Below are positions 43,375 to 50,484 of a stretch of DNA of 64,000 bases, one piece after another. The notes under the pieces are model-generated. The model had not been told where the DNA came from, did no database searches, and was given only the letters and a program-made list of their open reading frames with translations. This stretch comes from Stenotrophomonas lactitubi (lineage in GTDB: Bacteria > Pseudomonadota > Gammaproteobacteria > Xanthomonadales > Xanthomonadaceae), in NCBI RefSeq assembly GCF_002803515.1, contig NZ_PHQX01000001.1:2728001-2792000 (forward strand), in the 5' to 3' direction. Numbering within the stretch: position 1 is the stretch's first letter; every line of letters begins with the position of its first letter. Position numbers and translations under genes: made by a program.

Positions 43375-44757
43375 TCACTCGCCGCCGCCGGTCCCACCGC
43401 CGGTGCTCGGCTGCGCCACGGCCAATGCCAGGCTGTTGGCCTGCAGGTTGCCGGTACCCGATGCCACGTTCACGCCGATGTTGCCGGACGCGCCGGAGAA
43501 CGCGCTGCCGGAAAGTGCCGAGGTGTTGGTCGCATTGACGTTCACCCAGCGAGTGGTGCTGACCGTGCCACTGAGGCTGGCATACAGGTCGGCCACGCCC
43601 AGCTCGACGAACTGGCTGGTGCCGCTTTCACGCGTATCGAAGCCCAGGCCACCCACTCCCGGCCGGTTCGGGTTCATCGTTGCGTTCTGGATCTCGTTGT
43701 CCAGATCGATGTGCCCGGTCGCATTGCCACCCGGATGCGGCAGATCGCCACTCCACGTATCGAGGTAGTAGTTGGCCATCTGGTAGGCATTGCCGGTGCC
43801 GCGATAGGTACCGGCACCCACGGCCAGGGTACCGCCAGCGACGCGGCCGCTCAGGCCGACCTGCACCGTATCGGTGTAGGACTGCACGAAACCGGCGTTG
43901 GACACGGTGTTGCCGGTGGACACCTGGTTGGAGCTGATGCTCGACTGCGCCATCGCACTGGTGGCTACCGATGCAGCAAGTGCGTTCTTCTGCTCGTTGT
44001 TGTTGCCCGAGGCGATGTTCACACCGATGTTGCCCGATGCACCGCCGAAGGCATTGCCACCGAGGCCTGCGGCGTTGGTGACGCCGGAGTTCATGGTGGT
44101 GTTGCCGAAGCCGGCCTGGTTGACGAACACCTCGGCGTCGGCCATGCCGAAGCTGAAGGAGGCATCCGCAGCCGACAGCGACGCAGCGTTGTCCTGCGCG
44201 TTGTTGTCGCCGGCCACCACGTTGAAGCCGAGGTTGCCGGAGGCACCGGCGCCGACATCATCGGCGATCGAAGCGCTGTTGGTGACCAGGCTGTTGCCGG
44301 TGAGGTTGTTGCTGATCGACTGGCGGTTGTCGATCACGGCGATGGCGGCCGAATCCAGATCGATGTCACCGGTGATGGTCGGATCGCCGGAGAAGTTGAT
44401 GTCCGAACTCAGCCGCAGGTCCTTCTCCAGGTTCACGTCGACGCCGTGGTTGTTCTTTTCCTTGCGCTCGTCGGCCTGGATGTTGCTGTTCTTCTGCACC
44501 TGCTCGTTGACGTTCACCGTGCGATTGCGGGTCACGTTCGAGGTGTCGGTGTTGTTGCGTACCGTGGTGTTGCTGCGGGTCCAGTTGCGGACTTCGTTGT
44601 CGGTGTGGTTGTGCGTGTCGTTGCGGGTTTCGGTCACGACGTGGTTGTGGTTGATGTTCGCGTTGGCGTTCTGGTTGTCCCAGCCATTGGCCGCAGCAGC
44701 GGTCGAGGCAGTGGCAATTGCCATGGCGAGTACGGTCTTTTTGACAGTCGCTTTCAT
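43375..44757 (-). CDS. FapC-like major functional-amyloid subunit
   Basis: This 460-residue protein has a signal peptide (MKATVKKTVLAMAIATASTA, cleavage near AAANG) and an Asn/Thr/His-rich segment (about 28-90). It has three imperfect repeats: GASGNLGFNVVAGDNNAQDN at 171-190, GASGNIGVNIASGNNNEQKN at 239-258 and GASGNIGVNVASGTGNLQAN at 422-441. They are spaced by long linkers, the architecture of Pseudomonas FapC, where such repeats build the fibre core. It ends with a glycine-rich tail. No cysteine pair is present at its end. It is the longest of the two repeat proteins, so the likely major fibre subunit. Confidence 0.78.
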   Translation of the reverse strand: MKATVKKTVLAMAIATASTAAAANGWDNQNANANINHNHVVTETRNDTHNHTDNEVRNWTRSNTTVRNNTDTSNVTRNRTVNVNEQVQKNSNIQADERKEKNNHGVDVNLEKDLRLSSDINFSGDPTITGDIDLDSAAIAVIDNRQSISNNLTGNSLVTNSASIADDVGAGASGNLGFNVVAGDNNAQDNAASLSAADASFSFGMADAEVFVNQAGFGNTTMNSGVTNAAGLGGNAFGGASGNIGVNIASGNNNEQKNALAASVATSAMAQSSISSNQVSTGNTVSNAGFVQSYTDTVQVGLSGRVAGGTLAVGAGTYRGTGNAYQMANYYLDTWSGDLPHPGGNATGHIDLDNEIQNATMNPNRPGVGGLGFDTRESGTSQFVELGVADLYASLSGTVSTTRWVNVNATNTSALSGSAFSGASGNIGVNVASGTGNLQANSLALAVAQPSTGGGTGGGE

Positions 44758-44799
44758 GGTGCCCTCTCTCTCATCAGTGATACATCGGGTGGGTGGTAC

Positions 44800-45414
44800 T
44801 CACGGGTTGCCCTGCACGACCAGGCCCAGAACATTGGCCGTATCGTTTCGCGCTCCCGCGATCTGATTGAGTTGCAGGACACCGTCGAAGCCCCGCAGTG
44901 CCGTCGAGGAAACGCCGACACTGCGGATACCCGCCGCAACACCGTCACCGGTATCGCCCTGCCCCCCTGCTGACGCGATGTCCGAGGCGGCCAACGCCGT
45001 GTCATCGGACTCGCGTATTCCTTGCCGGGCCAGCGTCGCGCTGACGACATTGAGCGTCGTGTTGGCGATGCCGCTGGCCTGGTTGATCGATGCAATGCCG
45101 CTGGCCCCTGCCAGCGCCTGTCCGGCGATGTGCGCGCTGGCTTCCAGTGGTGCCGACAGCACGACATCGTTGCTGTGCTGCTGCCGTGCGGCGATGGCCA
45201 CGTCGGCGCGGTCGCCGCTGACCATGCCATGCAGGTTGGCCTGGATGTTGAGATCGCCCGCGGCCTGGTTGATGGCGATGGCACCACTGGCACCGGCCAG
45301 CGCGCGGCCGTCGATGCGGGTCACATCGAGGTAGGCCAGCATCCCGCTGTAGTCGTCGGCCAAGGCTACGGCCGGTACTGCCAGCCAGGCCGCCAGCAGC
45401 ACTGCGCGCTTCAC
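44800..45414 (-). CDS. FapB-like minor amyloid (nucleator) subunit
   Basis: This 204-residue protein has a signal peptide (MKRAVLLAAWLAVPAVALA) and three repeats related to those of the C-like protein: LAGASGAIAINQAAGDLNIQ (39-58), LAGASGIASINQASGIANTT (101-120) and a weaker LRGFDGVLQLNQIAGARNDT (173-192). FapB in Pseudomonas is the smaller repeat protein thought to nucleate fibres. The start is a GTG at 45414 whose GTGA overlaps the stop of the upstream gene, showing translational coupling. It lies directly upstream of the C-like gene, as in fapBC. Confidence 0.75.
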   Translation of the reverse strand: MKRAVLLAAWLAVPAVALADDYSGMLAYLDVTRIDGRALAGASGAIAINQAAGDLNIQANLHGMVSGDRADVAIAARQQHSNDVVLSAPLEASAHIAGQALAGASGIASINQASGIANTTLNVVSATLARQGIRESDDTALAASDIASAGGQGDTGDGVAAGIRSVGVSSTALRGFDGVLQLNQIAGARNDTANVLGLVVQGNP

Positions 45415-45950
45415 TTGCCACCCGCCTGCGCCGGTGCGCCCAGCGGGAACTGCGACAGTGCGCCGCGCACGGTATCGCCGATGCCGCGTGTGGTATTGCC
45501 GACCGCACCCAGCGGGCCGCTCATCGCACCGCTGAGGCTGCTGCCACTGATCATCCCCTCGCCCGAGCGGCCAAGGGTTCCGCCCAATGCCTGCTGGGTC
45601 ACCCGCTCGACGGTGGTGACACCGTGCGCGTGCACGCTGCCGGACTGACCGGCGCCGAGACCGGCGTAGTCGTCGTCACTGAGTTCATCCATGCCGCTGG
45701 CGGCGCCGCTGCTGCCGAGTGCGGCAGCGATCTCCTGTTGCGGTTTCGGATCGGCGATCAACGCCACGCCGGGCGGCGCCATGCGGTAGGCCGGGCGCGT
45801 GGCCACGTCGCGCAACAGGACGATTTCGCCAGGCTGCGCCTTCACCCCTTGGCGGGCGCCCGAAGCAGCGGCCGCCAGCGGAACGGCCAGCACCAGCAGC
45901 AGCGCAAGCTGCCGGCCAGAAACAGTGATAAGGGTGGTGCTGCCGTCCAT
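45411..45950 (-). CDS. FapA-position secreted protein
   Basis: The ATG at 45950, with GGGAGA six bases upstream, gives 179 residues. The N-terminus (MDGSTTLITVSGRQLALLLV ... AAAASG) is a signal peptide. The mature part has GEIVLLRDVATRPAYRMAPP and MDELSDDDYAGLGAG, then a Gly/Ser-rich tail. It is the first gene of the operon, the fapA position; Pseudomonas FapA is a periplasmic protein affecting which subunits enter the fibre. No strong sequence motif allows a firm homology call. A sigma-54 promoter lies about 35-50 bases upstream. Confidence 0.6.
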   Translation of the reverse strand: MDGSTTLITVSGRQLALLLVLAVPLAAAASGARQGVKAQPGEIVLLRDVATRPAYRMAPPGVALIADPKPQQEIAAALGSSGAASGMDELSDDDYAGLGAGQSGSVHAHGVTTVERVTQQALGGTLGRSGEGMISGSSLSGAMSGPLGAVGNTTRGIGDTVRGALSQFPLGAPAQAGGK

Positions 45951-45982
45951 GCCGCTCTCCCGTTGCATATGCGAGGGGAATG

Positions 45983-45999
45983 AGCAGCTTTCGTGCCAA
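45983..45999 (-). promoter_or_regulatory. Sigma-54 (-24/-12) promoter of the Fap-like operon
   Basis: Reading the minus strand, TTGGCACGAAAGCTGCT matches the consensus YTGGCACGRNNNTTGCW with one mismatch (C for T in the -12 element), and GG and GC are separated by exactly 10 bases. The predicted transcript starts near 45973, about 23 bases before the ATG at 45950, leaving room for the GGGAGA ribosome site. Confidence 0.8.
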
Positions 46000-46031
46000 C
46001 ACCGGGAGGCCGTCGCAGCGGGGGTTTGACG

Positions 46032-46067
46032 GGTAACACCGCGGCGGCATGACGCCGCAGTGTTACA
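46032..46067. promoter_or_regulatory. Candidate activator-binding inverted repeat 1
   Basis: GTAACACCGCGGCG and CGCCGCAGTGTTAC form an inverted repeat with one mismatch, centred about 50 bases upstream of the -24 element. The GTGTTAC half-site recurs in the next element. Confidence 0.5.
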
Positions 46068-46128
46068 ACTTCGTTCGGATTCCGTTCGCCTTAACGCGCA
46101 GGAAACACCACTGCGCAAGGCGCCACCG

Positions 46129-46166
46129 GGGCTGTATCAGCAGTGTTACAGGTACTGATACAGCCC
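46129..46166. promoter_or_regulatory. Candidate activator-binding inverted repeat 2, or transporter terminator
   Basis: GGGCTGTATCAG and CTGATACAGCCC are perfect 12-bp arms around CAGTGTTACAGGTA, which repeats the GCAGTGTTACA of the first element. It is about 150 bases upstream of the sigma-54 promoter, a usual enhancer distance, but it also lies just after the stop of the symporter gene. Confidence 0.5.
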
Positions 46167-46180
46167 GTTGCAGTGCCGCT

Positions 46181-47515
46181 TCAGGCGCGCGGCGGGCTCG
46201 GGTCGGGATCATCGATGCCGACGTTGGTGGACGGGTTGTCGTACACCGTCTGGTCGAGCAGGCCCGTTTCCTTGGCCACCAGCACCGGCACCAGCATCTG
46301 ACCGGTCACATTCGTCATCGTGCGCATCATGTCCAGGATGCGATCGATCGCGTACAGATAGCCGATGGTTTCCAGCGGCAGGTTGGCCGCGCTCAGCACC
46401 ACCGTCGCCATGATCACCGCCGTACCCGGCACGCCGGCGGTACCGAAGCTGCCCAGCACCGAAGCGATCAGCACCACCACGTACTGCTCGGGCGTCAGCG
46501 GCACACCGCTGTACTGGGCGATGAACACCGCGCACAGCGCCGGATAGATCGCGCCGCAGCCGTCCATCTTGATGCTCGCGCCCAGCGGCACCGCGAACGA
46601 ACCGTAATCCTTGTTCACGCCCAGGTTGTGGGTGATCGAACGCAGCGCAACCGGCATCGCCGCGAAGCTGGAGGAGCTGACGAAGGCCACCTGCATGCCC
46701 GGCGCCGCACCGCGGAAGAACTTCAGCGGATTCAACCCGTGCGCCAGCAGCAGCGCGCTGTACACCACCACGATGTGCAGCGCGCAGGCCACGTACAGCG
46801 CCAGCACGAAGTGGCCCAGCGGCAGCAGCTTCTCGAAGCCATAGCTGCCGACCAGGCCGGCGATCAGGCCGAAGGTGCCGATCGGAGTGACTTCCAGCAC
46901 GAAGCGGGTCACCTGGATCATGATGTCGCTCATCTGCCCGACCAGCTTGCGCGCTTCGGTCACCTTCTCGCCGAGCTTGACGATGGCAAAGCCGACCAGG
47001 CCTGCGAAGAAGATCACCGGCAGGATCGAACCACGGCCCGCCGCCAGCACGGTCTCACCGGCGGCGTTGACCTTGGTGCCGATACCCGACAGCGCGTAGA
47101 ACACGTTGGACGGCACCACATCCAGCAGCACCTGCACCACGCTGGGCACTTCGCGCGGCACATAGTTGCTGGCCATCGACAGCTGCAGGCCACCGGCGCC
47201 GGGCTGCAGTACCGTACCCACGCCCAGGCCCACGCATACCGCGAGCGCGGCGGTGATCACGAACCACAGGAACGTGCGCCCGCTGAGCGCGGCGACCGAT
47301 TTCTGGCCGTGCAGCGAAGAGATCGCGTTGATGACCGCGAAGAACACCAGCGGCACCGCGATCATCTTGATCAGGGTGACGTACAGCTCGCCGAGCGGGC
47401 CGAACCAGGTTTCAGCCGCCGGGCCAAGCGCCCAGCCGGCCAGCGCACCGAGCACGAAGCCACCGACCACGCGCTGCCAGAATGGAATCCGCAGCCAGGC
47501 AGAGACCAGCTTCAT
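46181..47515 (-). CDS. Dicarboxylate/amino acid:cation symporter (DAACS family)
   Basis: This 444-residue inner-membrane transporter shows the family landmarks: the serine-rich re-entrant loop SSSSFAAMPVALRS, the TM7 motif KMDGCGAIYPAL in place of the usual NMDGT, the second re-entrant loop GSFGTAGVPGTAVIMA, and the TM8 motif DMMRTMTNVTGQ that binds substrate carboxylate and amino groups. It imports dicarboxylates or acidic amino acids with sodium or protons. The ATG at 47515 (MKLVSAWLRIPFWQRVVGGF) fits the family start. It reads in the same direction as the Fap-like operon downstream, but that operon has its own promoter. Confidence 0.92.
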   Translation of the reverse strand: MKLVSAWLRIPFWQRVVGGFVLGALAGWALGPAAETWFGPLGELYVTLIKMIAVPLVFFAVINAISSLHGQKSVAALSGRTFLWFVITAALAVCVGLGVGTVLQPGAGGLQLSMASNYVPREVPSVVQVLLDVVPSNVFYALSGIGTKVNAAGETVLAAGRGSILPVIFFAGLVGFAIVKLGEKVTEARKLVGQMSDIMIQVTRFVLEVTPIGTFGLIAGLVGSYGFEKLLPLGHFVLALYVACALHIVVVYSALLLAHGLNPLKFFRGAAPGMQVAFVSSSSFAAMPVALRSITHNLGVNKDYGSFAVPLGASIKMDGCGAIYPALCAVFIAQYSGVPLTPEQYVVVLIASVLGSFGTAGVPGTAVIMATVVLSAANLPLETIGYLYAIDRILDMMRTMTNVTGQMLVPVLVAKETGLLDQTVYDNPSTNVGIDDPDPSPPRA

Positions 47516-47669
47516 AGGCAATCCAAGGGGGTAGGAAGGGATGCTGGCACGATAGCCCAAGGCGGGCTGCAGAACGACCGCCCACGTGGCAAATCAGTGT
47601 GTCATCGGCGTGCCTTGCGAGGCCGGGCATAATGAACGTCCCGTTTCACTTTGTGAGATCCCAGCGTCC

Positions 47670-49376
47670 ATGCGTCGTTCCGTCTCCCTGTTGGCCGCCT
47701 GCGCCACGACCCTGCTGCTCGGCGCCTGCGCCAGCACCGCCCCCGCGTCCGCTCCGGCCGGCCTGAAGGTCAGCGTCGCCCCCGTTGCCCACCCTGCCGG
47801 TGAAACCCCGCAGTGGTGGTACCGCAGCGGTGCCGCCCAGGCAGCCGCCAATGGCGCGATGGCCGGCAAGGCCAAAAACGTCATCCTGTTCCTGGGTGAT
47901 GGCATGAGCCTGACCACCGTGGCCGCCTCGCGCATCTACGAAGGCCAGCAGAAGGGCGGCTCGGGCGAAGAGAACCTGTTGTCGTGGGAGCGCTTCCCGG
48001 CCACCGCGTTCAGCAAGACCTACAACACCGATTCGCAGACGCCGGATTCGGCCGGCACCATGACCGCCATCACCACCGGCGTGAAGACCCACATGGGTGC
48101 GATCGGCGTCAGTGCCGGCAGCCGCACCGACTGCGCCGACAGCCTGTCCAAGGGCCTGCTGACCTGGCTGCAGCTGGCCGACAGCGCCGGCCTGGCCACC
48201 GGCGTGGTCTCCACCGCACGCCTGACCCATGCCACGCCGGCCGCGACCTACGCGCACTCGCCCGAGCGCAACTGGGAAAACGACACCGACCTGACCGAAG
48301 CGGCCAAGGCCGCCGGCTGCAAGGACATCGCCCAGCAGCTGCTGTCGACCTCGCGCTACGGCCGCGGCCCACTGGTCGCCCTGGGCGGTGGTCGCGGTGA
48401 GTTCACCACCGTGGAAGAGCGCGACCCCGAGTACGACGACAAGGTCGGCCAGCGCCTGGACGGCCGCAGCCTGGTGCAGGAATGGCAGCAGGCGCACCCA
48501 CAGGGCGCCTACGTGTGGAACAGCAAGCAGCTGCAGGCCGCCGCCAACGCACCGGCGATTCTTGGCCTGTTCGAGCCGGACCACATGCGCTACGAGTACG
48601 AACGTCCGCAGGACCCGGCCGGTGAGCCGAGCCTGGCCGAGTTGACCGCTGCAGCGATCAAGAACCTGTCGCGCCATCAGGAAGGCTACGTGCTGATGAT
48701 CGAAGGCGCGCGCATCGACCACGCCAACCACAGCGGCAACGCCTACCGTGCGCTGACCGAGACCGTGGCCCTGTCCGATGCCGTGCGCGTGGCCAACGAG
48801 CTGACCTCGGCCGACGACACGCTGATCATCGTCACCGCCGACCATTCGCACACCCTGAACTTCGTCGGCTACCCGGCCCGTGGCAACCCGATCCTGGGCA
48901 AGGTGAAGGACAAGGGCGGCGAAGACGGTGCGGGCAAGCTCGACCTGGCACTGGATGGCAACGGCCAGCCCTACACCACCCTGAGCTATGCCAACGGCCC
49001 CGGCCACACCGGCACCAGCAACCAGCAGCCGGCGGGCCCGAAGCGCTACCCGCACAACCCCAGCAGCTTCGAGCCGGCCAACGGCCGCCCGAACCTGCAC
49101 GATGTCGATACCGAGCATCCGGACTACATGCAGGAAGCGTTGGTACCGATGAAGTCCGAATCGCATGGTGGCGAGGACGTCGGCATCTGGGCACGCGGCC
49201 CGGGCAGCAAGGCGATCCGCGGCACCCTGGAACAGAACGCGATCTACCACATGATCGTGCAGGCCACCCCTGCCCTGCGCGACCGCCTGTGCAAGGCCGG
49301 CACCTGCGACGACAAGGGCGTACCGGTGGAACTGCCGGCACCGGCCACCTTCGAGCGCAAGGCTGACAGCAAGTGA
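47670..49376 (+). CDS. Alkaline phosphatase, lipoprotein
   Basis: This 568-residue protein has a lipoprotein signal ending at Cys20 (LLLGAC). The PhoA-type core has metal ligand Asp77 in LFLGDGMS, the nucleophile Ser127 in TPDSAGTMTA, a conserved EGARIDHANHSG and TADHSHT for zinc binding. It releases phosphate from phosphomonoesters outside the cytoplasmic membrane. Lipid anchoring is unlike E. coli PhoA. The ATG at 47670 starts the signal; the open extension to 47586 is not needed. The next gene starts within its stop codon. Confidence 0.93.
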   Translation: MRRSVSLLAACATTLLLGACASTAPASAPAGLKVSVAPVAHPAGETPQWWYRSGAAQAAANGAMAGKAKNVILFLGDGMSLTTVAASRIYEGQQKGGSGEENLLSWERFPATAFSKTYNTDSQTPDSAGTMTAITTGVKTHMGAIGVSAGSRTDCADSLSKGLLTWLQLADSAGLATGVVSTARLTHATPAATYAHSPERNWENDTDLTEAAKAAGCKDIAQQLLSTSRYGRGPLVALGGGRGEFTTVEERDPEYDDKVGQRLDGRSLVQEWQQAHPQGAYVWNSKQLQAAANAPAILGLFEPDHMRYEYERPQDPAGEPSLAELTAAAIKNLSRHQEGYVLMIEGARIDHANHSGNAYRALTETVALSDAVRVANELTSADDTLIIVTADHSHTLNFVGYPARGNPILGKVKDKGGEDGAGKLDLALDGNGQPYTTLSYANGPGHTGTSNQQPAGPKRYPHNPSSFEPANGRPNLHDVDTEHPDYMQEALVPMKSESHGGEDVGIWARGPGSKAIRGTLEQNAIYHMIVQATPALRDRLCKAGTCDDKGVPVELPAPATFERKADSK

Positions 49377-49918
49377 TGGCTCGGCCGGCACGCCCTGCCC
49401 TGGCCAGCCTGCGCCATGTGCGCTGGCTGGCCCTGCTGGGCGTGCTGGCCAGTACCTGCGCGTCAGCGCAGGGGCCGGCCTGCAAGGTCATGACCGAAGA
49501 ACACGGGTTGTGGATGCTGCCCGGCTGCGAGGTCGTCGATGGCAAGCCGCAGATCAGCGCGGACACCCTGCAGGATCTTCCCTACGACGGCGACGGCCTG
49601 GCGTTGGTACAGACCGCCGACGGCTTCCACTACGTCGACCGTCGCGGCCGCAGCCAGGCGGTGATCACCTGGGACAACGGCGCAGACTCCCTGCAGGAAG
49701 GCCTGTTCCGCGGCCGCGTCGGCGATCGCGTGGGCTACTTCAACGCTGCCTTCGAGCAGGTGATTGCGGCCACGTTCGATTTTGCCTGGCCATTCCAGGA
49801 CGGCGTGGCCGAGGTCTGCAACGGCTGCCGCCGAGGCACGCCCGATGGCGACGGGCATACGCCGATGGAAGGCGGCGAGTGGTTCCGCATCGATCGTTCC
49901 GGTCGCCGGCTGAAGTAA
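49376..49918 (+). CDS. WG-repeat-like secreted protein
   Basis: This 180-residue protein starts at an ATG that shares the A of the phosphatase TGA (TGATG), so it is translationally coupled. It has a signal peptide (MARPARPALASLRHVRWLAL ... CASAQ). Motifs such as FHYVDRRGRSQAVI, GDRVGYFNAAFEQVIA and EWFRIDRSGRRLK resemble degenerate WG repeats, a beta-rich module of unknown function. It has four cysteines in the mature protein. Its link to the phosphatase suggests an envelope role, but nothing more can be said. Confidence 0.7.
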   Translation: MARPARPALASLRHVRWLALLGVLASTCASAQGPACKVMTEEHGLWMLPGCEVVDGKPQISADTLQDLPYDGDGLALVQTADGFHYVDRRGRSQAVITWDNGADSLQEGLFRGRVGDRVGYFNAAFEQVIAATFDFAWPFQDGVAEVCNGCRRGTPDGDGHTPMEGGEWFRIDRSGRRLK

Positions 49919-49929
49919 GGGGTTTATCG

Positions 49930-50107
49930 GCAGGGCTGCGCCCTGCACCTGCCGAAACAACGGCAACAGCCGAGCAACAGCAACAGCGGCATTCTGTGGG
50001 ATGGCGGGGCGGTGTCGGATTGCGGGGACGCCGTGAACCCGTCCATGGGGGCTTGGCAGCCGCATCCATGCGGCTGACACCCCGCAATCCGACACCGTCC
50101 CACCTCT
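49930..50107 (-). repeat. Long palindromic element, copy 3 (diverged, inverted)
   Basis: Arms GGTGTCGGATTGCGGGG (50011-50027) and its complement (50080-50096) enclose a loop with GCCGCAT/ATGCGGC. In minus orientation the flank ATCCCACAGAATGCC and the following GGTGCAGGGCG/GCCCTGCC block match copy 2, although the arm sequence itself has changed in a compensated way. Confidence 0.7.
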
Positions 50108-50126
50108 GACAGTTTCCCGGTGGCCA

Positions 50127-50150
50127 GTAGGTCCACGCCATGCGTGGATG
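50127..50150 (+). repeat. SMAG-type palindrome
   Basis: GTAG followed by GTCCACGC/GCGTGGAT, lying between two copies of the long palindromic element. Confidence 0.75.
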
Positions 50151-50177
50151 AATCTCTTTCAGATATCGAAATCAATC

Positions 50178-50220
50178 TGGGGTCAGATCCGTTTTCCTAC
50201 GGAAAACGGATCTGACCCCA
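50178..50220. repeat. Perfect 20-bp GGGGTCAGA-type palindrome
   Basis: TGGGGTCAGATCCGTTTTCC and its exact complement are separated by TAC. GGGGTCAGA-type hairpins are common extragenic palindromes in this group of bacteria. Confidence 0.75.
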
Positions 50221-50225
50221 AGAGC

Positions 50226-50407
50226 AATTCCGACAGATCGCGGGAAACTGTCGAAGGCGGGGTGGGTCCGGTTGCGGGGGTGTGAGCCGCATGGATGCGG
50301 CGACCGAGCTTACATGGACGTACTTGCAGCGTCCCCCGCAACCGGACCCACCCCGCCATCCCACGGAATGCCGGCTTTTGCTTCGGCTGTTGCTGTTGCT
50401 GCTCAGG
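50226..50407 (+). repeat. Long palindromic element, copy 2
   Basis: Perfect 24-bp arms at 50257-50280 and 50333-50356 (core GGTGGGTCCGGTTGCGGGGG) are identical to copy 1, with a loop that differs at several sites but keeps the inner hairpin GCCGCAT/ATGCGGC and CGACCGAGCTTACATGGACG. The flanks CTGTCGAAG and ATCCCACGGAATGCC are shared. Confidence 0.8.
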
Positions 50408-50431
50408 TTGCCGGCCAGCGGCCGGCACTAC
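50408..50431 (-). repeat. SMAG-type palindrome beside long element copy 2
   Basis: TTGCCGGCC-AGC-GGCCGGCACTAC, identical to 33816-33839. Confidence 0.78.
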
Positions 50432-50484
50432 CGCTTCGGCGGGTGCAGGGCGCCGCCCTGCCGACCCACCCTATACTTGCCGCC

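Larger units (their letters stand above)
49919..50484. other. Repeat-dense gap before tilS
   Basis: This gap of 566 bases has two copies of the long palindromic element in opposite orientation, two SMAG palindromes and a perfect 20-bp GGGGTCAGA-type palindrome. No real gene was found; short open frames in it are shared with the copy at 33640 and come from the repeat. Confidence 0.75.

Noticed and set aside
50469..50478. TATACT as the promoter of tilS
   Set aside because: It is only about 10 bases before the GTG start, leaving no room for a leader with ribosome site, and no -35 element was found.
50272..50484. Extended N-terminus of TilS
   Set aside because: The extension crosses the palindromic element and a SMAG repeat; TilS proteins start close to the PP-loop.
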